Origin: Bacteroidales bacterium
GTDB lineage: Bacteria > Bacteroidota > Bacteroidia > Bacteroidales > UBA932
Direction of reading: 5' to 3'
Assembly: GCA_017501525.1 (NCBI GenBank)
Contig: JAFVWT010000011.1
Span: 1-64,000, forward strand
DNA length: 64,000 bases
Shown here in pieces: positions 54,580 to 62,572 of the stretch. A model generated the notes under the pieces. It did not search any database. It had not been told where the DNA came from and saw only the letters and a program-made list of their open reading frames with translations. Every line of letters begins with the position of its first letter. Positions within the stretch are counted from its first letter, which is position 1. The position numbers and the translations under genes are program-made.

Positions 54580-55323
54580 ATGAAAATAAAAAGTATTTTA
54601 GTTTCGCAACCTGCACCGGGCAATACAACTTCTCCGTTCAGAGAGATTTCCGTTAAATATGGTGTAGAGATAGACTATCTCCCCTTTTTCAAAATTGAAC
54701 CTGTTACTGCCAAGGAATTCAGGGCACAGAGAGTAAATATTTTAGATTATACAGCAATTGTTTTCTCTGCTAAATCGTCAATAGATGCTTTTTTTGCGAT
54801 ATGCGAAGAGACCAGGACTGTAGTTCCTGAGACAATGAAATATTTTTGTACTACTGAAAATATAGCATTATATCTGCAAAAGCATATTGTCTACAGAAAG
54901 AGAAAAATCTTCTTCGGTAGCGGTACTACAGATTCTATCATTACTGCAATCGGTACAAAACACAAAAATGAAAAGTTCCTGATTGCTTCAACAGATGTAA
55001 CCCGCCCTGATGTTATAAAGACCTTTACGAAGGCAAACCTTACTTTTGGTACAGCTGTTTTTAGCAAAACAGTCTATAGCGATCTTAAGGAAGTGGACTT
55101 GAAAAAATATCAGATGGTGGTATTCTACAGTCCATCGGATGTGAAGTCTCTATTGGATAATTACCCCGATTTCACTCAAGAGGATTTGTTGTTCGTGACA
55201 TACGGTCCTGCTACAGAAAAAGCTCTGACTGAGGCCAATATTAAGGTTGAGGTAACAGCACCCACACCTCTGGCACCATCAGTATCCAAGGCATTAATGT
55301 TGTACCTTGAGAGCCGACAATGA
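54580..55323 (+). CDS. hemD: uroporphyrinogen-III synthase
   Basis: Cyclises hydroxymethylbilane to uroporphyrinogen III. The 247-residue two-domain protein has the loosely conserved HemD pattern: ILVSQPAPGN at the N-terminus, DYTAIVFSAKSSIDAFF (residues 48-64), ASTDVTRPDVIKTF and VFYSPSDVKSL, ending FVTYGPATEKALTEANIKVE. Position after DUF4271 supports it. Other haem genes are not in the window. The downstream lipoprotein gene overlaps by 4 bases. Confidence 0.9.
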   Translation: MKIKSILVSQPAPGNTTSPFREISVKYGVEIDYLPFFKIEPVTAKEFRAQRVNILDYTAIVFSAKSSIDAFFAICEETRTVVPETMKYFCTTENIALYLQKHIVYRKRKIFFGSGTTDSIITAIGTKHKNEKFLIASTDVTRPDVIKTFTKANLTFGTAVFSKTVYSDLKEVDLKKYQMVVFYSPSDVKSLLDNYPDFTQEDLLFVTYGPATEKALTEANIKVEVTAPTPLAPSVSKALMLYLESRQ

Positions 55324-56126
55324 AGTTAAAGGCGATCTCATACATAAATGTTGTAGTGGCATCTATCCTTATGATGCTCCCATTGCATTCCTGCAACAGT
55401 GAGAATCCTGCATACAATCGCGAAAATGTCAAGGCGACTTGGATAGTCACTCATTACGATGGTAATCCGTTGGATATGAGTGATTTTACTATTATGACAT
55501 TCGATGATAATGCTCAGGTCACCTACTGGGGAGTACAAAGTAAGGGTACAGGGGATTACCAATGGGGAAACAATGTCCTGGGGTATGACATATATTGCTG
55601 TGATTTGGCAATATATGGCTCGTATTCAGGCCTTTTTGGATACATTACGCCCGTAGAGACCCATCAAGAATTTATTTTCTCATCGAATGAGGACTCCCTA
55701 ATGACCATATCCAATGCAATATATCAGATTAATGATGCTTATATTACTCCTCCTTTTTCGGATATGACTATGGTCAAGCTCTCTTCCCATTATGCTTCTG
55801 TAGACTCTCTCTCAGGAATATGGCAGTTTCTGACAAAGGACTCAGAGGAGTATAACGATTTCAGGGTACAGTTCCATGCTGATGGGAAACTTACCTTAAT
55901 GAAGCAAGGGCAACCCGGAGAATGGATACCGATGGGAGAGAATGACTATTACAACAAATACGGGACATTTCTCCCTTTCACACTTTGGGACAATCCTGAA
56001 TTCGGAGAAGTAAACCATTGGGCAGTAAGGTGTTTCAATATAGAGGAGTGTATGCCAAAAATGGGAGTGATGACACTCTCAGACAGACATAGCGAGTACA
56101 GGCTTTCATTTATCTCTTCAAATTAG
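55320..56126 (+). CDS. lipocalin-like lipoprotein of unknown function
   Basis: A 268-residue lipoprotein: signal ends MMLPLHSC-NSENPAYN. The mature part reads as two similar beta-rich units of about 120 residues, each starting with a W-containing strand (VKATWIVTHYDGNPLDMSDF; LSGIWQFLTKDSEEYNDFRV), as in the lipocalin-like DUF families of Bacteroidetes. No ligand residues recognisable. It sits between hemD and rnpA, a position usually empty in relatives, and overlaps hemD by 4 bases. Confidence 0.65.
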   Translation: MKLKAISYINVVVASILMMLPLHSCNSENPAYNRENVKATWIVTHYDGNPLDMSDFTIMTFDDNAQVTYWGVQSKGTGDYQWGNNVLGYDIYCCDLAIYGSYSGLFGYITPVETHQEFIFSSNEDSLMTISNAIYQINDAYITPPFSDMTMVKLSSHYASVDSLSGIWQFLTKDSEEYNDFRVQFHADGKLTLMKQGQPGEWIPMGENDYYNKYGTFLPFTLWDNPEFGEVNHWAVRCFNIEECMPKMGVMTLSDRHSEYRLSFISSN

Positions 56127-56150
56127 CAATCGGCGGGGGCTCTTGACATT

Positions 56151-56474
56151 ATGACATTCGTTGAGCAAATATATAAGCAGGGCAATAAGATTAATTCTTA
56201 TCCTTTCAAATTGTATTACCTCAGTACATCCGGAGAACCCCAGACTGTCATATCAATTCCCAAACGTCTGTTCAAGAGGGCTGTTAAGAGAAATCTACTT
56301 AGGCGCCGTACAAGAGAGGCAATCCGTCATATTCGTGCCAATTATCCTTGTCTTGCCCACTACTCCATATTATTAGTATATATTTCTACAAACCTTCACG
56401 ATTATGAAGCCATCAAACAAGGATTGGAAAATACGTTCGGCAAAATTACGCAAGACCCTGAAGAAAATTCTTAA
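56151..56474 (+). CDS. rnpA: ribonuclease P protein component
   Basis: The protein cofactor of RNase P for tRNA 5' processing. The 107-residue protein has the RNR signature region [19 protein letters not shown] (about residues 41-59) and the SYPFKLYYL strand. It lacks the usual N-terminal element (F-x-K-x-E-R-L-type helix of about 15-20 residues); the frame upstream meets the TAG of the lipoprotein gene, so no longer start is possible. It overlaps yidD by 71 bases. Confidence 0.9.
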   Translation: MTFVEQIYKQGNKINSYPFKLYYLSTSGEPQTVISIPKRLFKRAVKRNLLRRRTREAIRHIRANYPCLAHYSILLVYISTNLHDYEAIKQGLENTFGKITQDPEENS

Positions 56475-56679
56475 TTATCCTTTTATTTTTCTTATCAGGT
56501 TTTATCAACTTTGTATATCTCCTTATAAGCCGTCATGTTGCCGTTTTACTCCGACTTGTTCGGCTTATGCAATCCAAGCTTTTAGAAAGCACGGGCCAAT
56601 AAAGGGTCTCTATCTGACAATCTGGAGAATTTTACGATGCAATCCATGGGGAGGCAGCGGCTATGATCCTGTGCCGTAG
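56404..56679 (+). CDS. yidD: membrane protein insertion efficiency factor YidD
   Basis: A small protein that helps YidC insert membrane proteins. The 91 residues contain the near-invariant [20 protein letters not shown] and [20 protein letters not shown], ending GGSGYDPVP. The N-terminal 18 residues from this ATG are extra compared with the family and overlap rnpA; there is no better start codon in frame. rnpA-yidD adjacency is universal. Confidence 0.95.
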   Translation: MKPSNKDWKIRSAKLRKTLKKILNYPFIFLIRFYQLCISPYKPSCCRFTPTCSAYAIQAFRKHGPIKGLYLTIWRILRCNPWGGSGYDPVP

Positions 56680-56699
56680 TATGTGGTCGGAAAAACAGA

Positions 56700-56743
56700 T
56701 CTGGGGATGACTTCGTCAGATCGGGATAATGTTAAATCCCGAT
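56700..56743. repeat. degenerate CCCCGA-type repeat and hairpin after yidD
   Basis: CTGGGGATGACTTCGTCAGA belongs to the short palindromic family of 35271-35659 and 62290-62360. ATCGGGAT (56720-56727) pairs with ATCCCGAT (56736-56743) and may terminate yidD. Confidence 0.55.
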
Positions 56744-56808
56744 TTATTGATGTAAGGGTATGCGATTTGACCGACCTAAACAGGTCCCAAATTTTTCAGA
56801 TTCTCCCT

Positions 56809-58599
56809 TTATGAAAACCGTTTTAGCAGTCTCTCCGGGTCATCACTACCTTTAGTGAGTGATGTAATCTCCTCTACCGGGACATTATCCAGGTTCAGAA
56901 AGATCATTCCGTCAACACAATAGTTGAATTCCTTATCGACATTGAAATCCAAAATCTCAGCATTGAGTTTGATATATTTCTTGATAAGGGTAGGAACTCT
57001 GAACTTGTTGTCGCTCAATCTTTGGATATATTTGTCCAGGAAGTCTATATTGTCTGTTTTCCCTTTCAACAGATGTTTTATGTCACACCTTAGTGTCTGG
57101 TATTGGAAAGGTGTTTTGGCAGTTACAAGATTGTTGTGCTCCTTGTTCTTGTACTCTGAGAGACTTTTCACAAGAAGACCTCTGTAAAATGGTGGAATCC
57201 AGCTTGATATGCTTGCGGGTCCAAATAGATACTTAGTTTGGGGGTAATCTGTTACGGTATATAGCAATCCTTTTATAAGTAGCATTAGAGGGAGTGCTTC
57301 TTTCTTATATTCCACTGAGAGGAATGAACGTCCAAGTTCTATACAGTCGGGCAATTTCTCAATGAATTCATCTGAATAATTGAAGAGTGTCGATGTGTAG
57401 AATCCTTCTACTCCATATTTCTCATATATCTCTTTGCCTATACCGAGCCTATACGCACCTACAACCATTTGTGCCTCGCTATCCCATAGTATAAGATGTT
57501 TGTAGTATTCGTCATATTTGTCGGTATCTATTGCGTGACCGGTTCCTTCGCCTACCTCTCTAAAAGACTCCTCCCGTTTTCGTCCAATCTCTTGCATGGT
57601 GTTTGGAATCATTTGGGTATCAGCAAGGAAACATTCGTATTTGGAAACTTTAAATAGAAATCCGCCATTTGCTCTTACCTGTTCCATCTCCTTTGCAAGC
57701 AGGGAGTAATCGGGTTCGCCGGGGAGAGGCTTTCCGTTTTGGATGATAGGTTTGAGGTTTAGGTTCCTATCCATATTTGCCTCCAATGCGTATGTCCTGC
57801 TACGGAGATATTTGCTAAGTGAGTCGATGTCCTTAAATTTTGACAATTCAGAAATTCCTATTGGTTTGCCTATTTTTAAGGTGATTGTACCAGACTCTCT
57901 TTTGTTCAATTCATTGATCAGATTGACGGTCCTGAGCATAGGGTGGATTTTTCCAACAAAATGGAACCATCTGGAGTTTGTCCCATCAAAGTAGACAGGG
58001 ACAATAGGGACATTGCTCCCCAGGATAAGTTTCATAATGGTTTGTTTCCAACTCTTGTCTGCCGGATATTTTTTTCCGTAGTATGTGGCAACTTCTCCTG
58101 CCGGAAATATTCCGAGAACTCCTCCATTATCCAATACTGATTTGGCATTTTTGATTCCTGAAATGCTACTGCTTAGTGCCTTATTTTCGCTAAAAGGATT
58201 TACAGAGAGAAAATGTTCCTTAAGATTAGGGATATATGATAATAGGAAATTTGTAATTATCTTGAAATCAGGTCTTACTGAGGATATGGCATCAAACAGA
58301 ACTATCCCGTCCCATCCTCCAAACGGGTGATTTGATACGATGATGAAAGGTCCCTCTTTTGGGAGTTTGTCCAGTTGTTCTCTGTCCACTTCGTAATTGA
58401 CATTGTATGCTTTGAGTACCGCAGAAGTAAAGTCTCTGCCGTATTCTTTGTGGCATAAAGCGTAGTGGGAGTTCATCTTGTTAATACCCATTGTCTTCAT
58501 TAGAAATTTGGCAATGAGAGTTCCGAATATATTGTCCATTTTCAGGACTTTTTTAATGTCGGAGATATTAACTAAATTTGTATCAGATTCAGGTTTCAT
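56809..58599 (-). CDS. bifunctional acyltransferase (GlsF/OlsF-like)
   Basis: A 596-residue fusion from Met 58599. The N-terminal half is a lysophospholipid-type acyltransferase: FIIVSNHPFGGWDGIVLF (the family's HxxxxxD motif), FPAGEVATYYGK and VPIVPVYFDG. The C-terminal half (from about residue 320) is a GNAT-like N-acyltransferase of the OlsB/hemolysin type: MQEIGRKREESFREVGEGTG and CIELGRSFLSVEYKKEALPL. In Bacteroidetes the separate proteins GlsB and GlsA make glycine (or ornithine) amino lipids; fused OlsF/GlsF versions do both steps. The frame is open to 58683, into the uvrC region, but Met 58599 fits the promoter layout. Confidence 0.82.
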   Translation of the reverse strand: MKPESDTNLVNISDIKKVLKMDNIFGTLIAKFLMKTMGINKMNSHYALCHKEYGRDFTSAVLKAYNVNYEVDREQLDKLPKEGPFIIVSNHPFGGWDGIVLFDAISSVRPDFKIITNFLLSYIPNLKEHFLSVNPFSENKALSSSISGIKNAKSVLDNGGVLGIFPAGEVATYYGKKYPADKSWKQTIMKLILGSNVPIVPVYFDGTNSRWFHFVGKIHPMLRTVNLINELNKRESGTITLKIGKPIGISELSKFKDIDSLSKYLRSRTYALEANMDRNLNLKPIIQNGKPLPGEPDYSLLAKEMEQVRANGGFLFKVSKYECFLADTQMIPNTMQEIGRKREESFREVGEGTGHAIDTDKYDEYYKHLILWDSEAQMVVGAYRLGIGKEIYEKYGVEGFYTSTLFNYSDEFIEKLPDCIELGRSFLSVEYKKEALPLMLLIKGLLYTVTDYPQTKYLFGPASISSWIPPFYRGLLVKSLSEYKNKEHNNLVTAKTPFQYQTLRCDIKHLLKGKTDNIDFLDKYIQRLSDNKFRVPTLIKKYIKLNAEILDFNVDKEFNYCVDGMIFLNLDNVPVEEITSLTKGSDDPERLLKRFS

Positions 58600-58601
58600 G
58601 G

Positions 58602-58638
58602 TTTTGTACAAAATGGTATTTCTGTTGTTGTACAACAA
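58602..58638. promoter_or_regulatory. twin GTAC-centred palindromes between the GlsF-like gene and uvrC
   Basis: TTTTGTACAAAA (58602-58613) and TTGTTGTACAACAA (58625-58638) share the core TTGTACAA, centres 24 bases apart. They sit in the 67-base divergent gap. On the minus strand TATATTTG overlaps 58643-58636 as the -7 box for the acyltransferase gene. Confidence 0.55.
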
Positions 58639-58666
58639 ATATAGTGAAATTTTACAATATAGCAGA

Positions 58667-60487
58667 ATGGAAGTCTCTGACAAGTTAAAAATGTTGCCTC
58701 ACAGCCCTGGAGTTTACCGCTTCAAAGATTCTCAAGGTACTGTTATCTATGTAGGTAAGGCAAAAGATTTGAAAAATAGGGTTTCGCAGTATTTCCACAC
58801 CGGCACTGCCAAAAACCGCAAGACAACGGTTATGGTTTCAAAGATTGCAGACATTGAACACACTGTTGTATTGAGTGAGGAGGATGCCTTTCTTTTAGAA
58901 AACAATCTTATTAAGGAATATCAGCCCAAGTACAATATTTTACTTAAGGACGGGAAGACTTATCCATGGATTTGCCTAAAGAATGAGCCATTTCCACGGG
59001 TGGTCATTACTCGTCAGTTTAAAAGGGACGGCTCCATGTATTTCGGACCCTATAGTTCCTCGGCTCATGCTCATTCGTTGATAGAACTGATACATTCCTT
59101 ATACAAACTCAGAAGTTGCAAACTCTCCTTATCTTCTGAATCCATATCTCAAGGGAAATTTAAAGTTTGTCTCAATTATCATATATCAAAGTGCAGCGCA
59201 CCTTGTGTCGGATATATCTCCCAACAGGAATATAAAGAACAGATTGCGTCTGTAACAGAGATTCTTAAAGGAAACTCTTCTGCCCTTATCAAGGAATTTG
59301 ATTCCAAAATGAGGATATATGCCGGCCGACTGGAGTTTGAGAAGGCGCAACTCTATAAGGAGAAGAAGGATCTACTTGAGAAGCATTATGCCAAATCGAC
59401 AATTGTAAGTACCACTCTCTCTGACTTGGATGTGTTTTATGTTGTCTTTGATGGGGAAGATGCCTTCGGCTCTTTTCTGAGGGTAAACAACGGATCGATT
59501 GTCAAATCTGTCTCAATGGAGATAAAATGTAAAATTGAGGAGCTTCCCTCAGTGGTTTTAAGTCGCTTTATCTCAGGTGTATATGATAAACTCTCAGAGT
59601 ATGGTACAGAGGTGCTTCCACAAGAGATTCTGGTTCCATTTCCCCCTGATGGACCAGTAAGCGGACGAGCTGTGAAAATCACAATTCCGACAAAAGGGGA
59701 GAGACTTTCTCTTATGGAACTTGCCCGAAAAAATGCAGCCGCAATGAAGTTTGAGAAACTCAAACACGAGGAGATAGTATCTCCGGTAGAACATGCAAAC
59801 AGGGTAATGGAAAATCTTAAGAATGAGCTCTCCATGGAAAGACTTCCCTACCATATCGAGTGTTTTGATAACTCCAATATTCAGGGTACTAATCCTGTGG
59901 CCTCTTGTGTGGTTTTCAAAAATGGAGCCCCTTCGAAAAAGGATTACAGACATTTCAATATCAAGACTGTAATTGGGGCAAATGACTTCGCCTCAATGAA
60001 AGAGGTAGTCAACAGACGCTACTCAAGGCTATTGGCTGAGGGAGAGTCCTTGCCCGACTTAGTAGTAATAGATGGGGGAAAAGGTCAGGTAAGTAGTGCT
60101 TACGAGGCACTTATGGAACTTGGTCTTTTGGATCGGATAAAATTGATAGGGATTGCCAAAAGATTGGAAGAAATAATTATACCTGGAGAAAGGTATCCTC
60201 TGTTTATTGATAGAAATTCCACTTCCTTAAGGTTGATTATGCACTTGCGGGACGAAGCTCATCGTTTCGGTATTACTCATCATCGTAACAGGCGCAGCGC
60301 ATCCCAATTGCAGTCAGAGCTTGATACAATACCCGGAGTCGGTGCAGTATCGCGGGAGAAACTTATAGCCAAATATAAGACTATCAGTAAGATGAAAAAA
60401 GCCCCTTTTAGAGAAATGGTGAATGTCATAGGTCGTAAAAGTGCTAAGGCCCTCTTTTTATTCTGGGGACTTGATATAGCAGAGTGA
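58667..60487 (+). CDS. uvrC: excinuclease ABC subunit C
   Basis: UvrC makes both incisions in nucleotide-excision repair. From the ATG at 58667 it has 606 residues: GIY-YIG nuclease (SPGVYRFKDSQGTVIYVGKA, residues 12-31), cysteine pair region SKCSAPCVGYIS, a UVR domain (YAGRLEFEKAQLYKEKKDLL near 220), the RNase H-like C-terminal nuclease with Asp in ECFDNSNIQG near 397 and VVIDGGKGQ near 467, and tandem HhH (LDTIPGVGAVSREKLIAKY). The frame is open further upstream but not UvrC-like there. Confidence 0.97.
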   Translation: MEVSDKLKMLPHSPGVYRFKDSQGTVIYVGKAKDLKNRVSQYFHTGTAKNRKTTVMVSKIADIEHTVVLSEEDAFLLENNLIKEYQPKYNILLKDGKTYPWICLKNEPFPRVVITRQFKRDGSMYFGPYSSSAHAHSLIELIHSLYKLRSCKLSLSSESISQGKFKVCLNYHISKCSAPCVGYISQQEYKEQIASVTEILKGNSSALIKEFDSKMRIYAGRLEFEKAQLYKEKKDLLEKHYAKSTIVSTTLSDLDVFYVVFDGEDAFGSFLRVNNGSIVKSVSMEIKCKIEELPSVVLSRFISGVYDKLSEYGTEVLPQEILVPFPPDGPVSGRAVKITIPTKGERLSLMELARKNAAAMKFEKLKHEEIVSPVEHANRVMENLKNELSMERLPYHIECFDNSNIQGTNPVASCVVFKNGAPSKKDYRHFNIKTVIGANDFASMKEVVNRRYSRLLAEGESLPDLVVIDGGKGQVSSAYEALMELGLLDRIKLIGIAKRLEEIIIPGERYPLFIDRNSTSLRLIMHLRDEAHRFGITHHRNRRSASQLQSELDTIPGVGAVSREKLIAKYKTISKMKKAPFREMVNVIGRKSAKALFLFWGLDIAE

Positions 60488-60623
60488 CTCTGATGTAATT
60501 TGAGAGATTATAATCGGAAAAAGTCACTATAACAATACAAGAGGTCACTTTAGTTATAATATCTGATTTTCATTGAATGTAAATTTGCCTCAAAGAGATT
60601 TAGTATTATTAAAGTTTAGCGTT

Positions 60624-61763
60624 ATGAAAAGTATTGTTAAGTTGGCTTTTTTATGTTTCGCTTTGTTACTGCTTTGGAATTGCAGTAAGGAGGAGCCTCA
60701 AAATCATACTACTCTTGAGCTTGAGTCTATTGAGTTCACAAATATCGAGGGGAGTAGTTTGACTTTATATCCGGGAGATAGATTTCGTGTCAAATACAGC
60801 TTGGATCCCGAAGAACTTGAGGATATAATTGAATTGGAGTGGAGTAGCAGTAAAGAGGATGTAGCGGAGGTGGATGAGGATGGTAAGATTACAGCTTTGG
60901 ACCTTGGTCGCACCGAAATTACCGCTTCGTACGGCGATGTGGAGGCATCATTTTTTGTAGATGTTGTGGAACTGACAGTTACAGACTTTGCCATTCCTGA
61001 GATAGTAGAAATAATGGAGGGTGAAGTAGTTGAGATTTCGGTAACCGGTATTGAGCCCGCCGGAGCATCGCTTTCCACCATAGATTGGGAAATTTCAAAT
61101 GACTCTTATGCTGAATGTTATGTAGAGAATAATAAATTGTATGTCAGAGGATTGGCTGCGGGAATCGTCACATTGTATGGTCGGTCTGGCGAGGTTACTC
61201 GAAGTTGTGAGGTGGAGGTAAGTGGTGCTATCTCGGGCCGCGCGTATGTTGATTTGGGTTTGCCGAGTGGATTGAAGTGGGCGACATGTAATGTTGGTGC
61301 AGAAAATCCTGAGGATTATGGTAATTATTATGCATGGGGTGAGACAAGTACCAAATCGGAGTATACTGAAGAGAATTCATTGACCTATGGGGAAAATATG
61401 TCAGATATATCCGGTAACGATACATACGATGTGGCCCGTAAGGAGTGGGGAGGCAGTTGGCGTATGCCTACTGAATCAGAGTTTGAAGAACTCTTAGAAG
61501 AATGTGAATGGATATGGACAACACAAGGAGGAATTGAGGGGTATGAAGTAATAGGTCCAAGCGCAAAAAGCATTTTTCTCCCTGCTGCGGGCTGGCGCGG
61601 GTCGTCCCTCCACGGTGCGGGAAAGTCCGGTCTCTACTGGAGTTCTACGCCTGACGGTACGAACGGTGCGTACGCGTACTACCTGCACTTCGATAGTTCC
61701 CTCCACTACATGCTTCGGGGCTACCGCGACTACGGGCGAAGTGTCCGTCCTGTTTCAGAATAG
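60624..61763 (+). CDS. lipoprotein with Ig-like repeats and DGR-type variable C-terminus
   Basis: A 379-residue surface lipoprotein (signal LAFLCFALLLLWNC-SKEEP). Residues about 30-125 form a BIG2-like Ig domain (YPGDRFRVKYSLDPEE; GKITALDLGRTEITASYGD), 130-205 a second one, and 210-379 a Fib_succ_major/C-type-lectin-like domain (RAYVDLGLPSGLKWATCNVG, WGGSWRMPTESEFEELLEEC, IFLPAAGWRG). The end, SGLYWSSTPDGTNGAYAYYL ... DYGRSVRPVSE, has fixed residues interspersed with NNC codons at positions that are Asn in template-like relatives. That is the signature of a DGR target. The last 170 bases are much richer in GC than the rest. A start at 60573 is possible but lacks a signal at the terminus. Confidence 0.85.
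   Translation: MKSIVKLAFLCFALLLLWNCSKEEPQNHTTLELESIEFTNIEGSSLTLYPGDRFRVKYSLDPEELEDIIELEWSSSKEDVAEVDEDGKITALDLGRTEITASYGDVEASFFVDVVELTVTDFAIPEIVEIMEGEVVEISVTGIEPAGASLSTIDWEISNDSYAECYVENNKLYVRGLAAGIVTLYGRSGEVTRSCEVEVSGAISGRAYVDLGLPSGLKWATCNVGAENPEDYGNYYAWGETSTKSEYTEENSLTYGENMSDISGNDTYDVARKEWGGSWRMPTESEFEELLEECEWIWTTQGGIEGYEVIGPSAKSIFLPAAGWRGSSLHGAGKSGLYWSSTPDGTNGAYAYYLHFDSSLHYMLRGYRDYGRSVRPVSE
61594..61757 (+). other. candidate DGR variable region (VR)
   Basis: From GGCTGG to the GAA before the stop, GC-rich in a low-GC gene. Between 61653 and 61739 the codons GAC, AAC, TAC, TAC, TAC, CAC, TTC, TCC, CTC, CAC, TAC, GGC, TAC, CGC, GAC and TAC alternate with fixed residues, fitting AAC template codons mutated at their two adenines. 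The non-mutable tail AGTGTCCGTCCTGTTTCAG would be the initiation-of-mutagenic-homology side. Confidence 0.7.
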
Positions 61764-61795
61764 AAGCGTAAGCGTATTTGACCTTGATGAATTTA

Positions 61796-62002
61796 GATAC
61801 CCGGTCGGGGCCGGGTATGACGATGAAATCGTCATGTCGGGGATGACTTTGTCAGGTCGGTGATGACGTTAGGTTCCTGTTAAGACGGTGAGGATATTTG
61901 ATTTTGATTAAGGTCGTGAATGAGGTTAAGTTTCGTTTACGTCGTGGATGATGTTGGTTTTGTTACCTATTACGTCATGACCGGCTTAACCGGTCATCTC
62001 AA
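61796..62002. repeat. short palindromic repeats after the DGR-type target
   Basis: TACCCGG-6-CCGGGTA (61798-61817), GATGA-AATCG-TCATG and CGGGGATGAC units, and TGACCGG-CTTAA-CCGGTCA (about 61978-61996). Same family as 35271-35659. The whole stretch 61764-62570 has no intact gene. Confidence 0.65.
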
Positions 62003-62074
62003 TTTATTGGGGTGGTGTGATTGTAATATCTTTCTCCTTGGTTTTATCTGGGTGGTTTTGTGTTCCTATGGTGG

Positions 62075-62229
62075 TGGTTGGCGGGAGAGAGGTGGTTTTA
62101 CCTTGGAGGTTGTGGTTGGAATGGAGGGTGGTGGTATTGGGCTTTTCGAAGGGTCGCGGCTTTGCCGCTTCCTTCTCTTTTGACAACCCCCAGACCCCCT
62201 TTTAAGGGGGCTTTGGTCGCTGGCGCTCC
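62075..62229. repeat. 155-bp duplicated repeat, first copy
   Basis: From TGGTTGGCGGGAGAGAGG to TGGTCGCTGGCGCTCC, about 85-90% alike to 62407-62566. Centre carries the perfect palindrome CCCCCTTTTAAGGGGG (62195-62210). Open frames across it are shadows. Confidence 0.8.
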
Positions 62230-62289
62230 TGTGTTCCTAAGTTCCTATGTCTTGCTTTTGGGTTTGTATGTAGGTGGTCACTTAATGTG

Positions 62290-62360
62290 ACGTTGTCATC
62301 CCCGACTTGACGAAGTCATCCCCGACCTGATCGGGGATCTCTGGAATCTCAGGGATCTCT
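62290..62360. repeat. CCCCGA-family palindromic repeat
   Basis: TCATCCCCGACTTGACGAAG then TCATCCCCGACCTGATCGGG with GATCTCTGGAATCTC tail; the second unit folds as CCCCGA/TCGGGG. Closely matches the unit at 35480-35525. Confidence 0.7.
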
Positions 62361-62406
62361 GAATAATAGAAATCAAACCTATAGCGGCCCATTTTCTTTT
62401 GGTATC

Positions 62407-62566
62407 TGGTTGACGGGAGAGAGGTGGTTTTACCTTTAGGACAGTGGTTGGAATGGAGGGTGGTGGTATTCTGCTTTTCGAAGGGTCGCGGCTTTGAATA
62501 GCCGCTTCCTTCTCTTCTTACAACCCCTAGACCCCCTTTTAAGGGGGCTTTGGTCGCTGGCGCTCC
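62407..62566. repeat. 155-bp duplicated repeat, second copy
   Basis: Second copy of 62075-62229 with a five-base insertion; palindrome CCCCCTTTTAAGGGGG at 62532-62547. It abuts the reverse-transcriptase-like fragment, so its arrival may have removed the upstream part of that gene. Confidence 0.8.
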
Positions 62567-62572
62567 GAAGAT

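Noticed and set aside
58478-58666. N-terminal extension of uvrC
   Set aside because: It overlaps the opposite acyltransferase gene and the divergent promoter; the GIY-YIG domain starts normally from 58667.
61494-61706. Minus-strand ORF opposite the variable region
   Set aside because: Arises from the GC-rich variable region read on the other strand; no start context.
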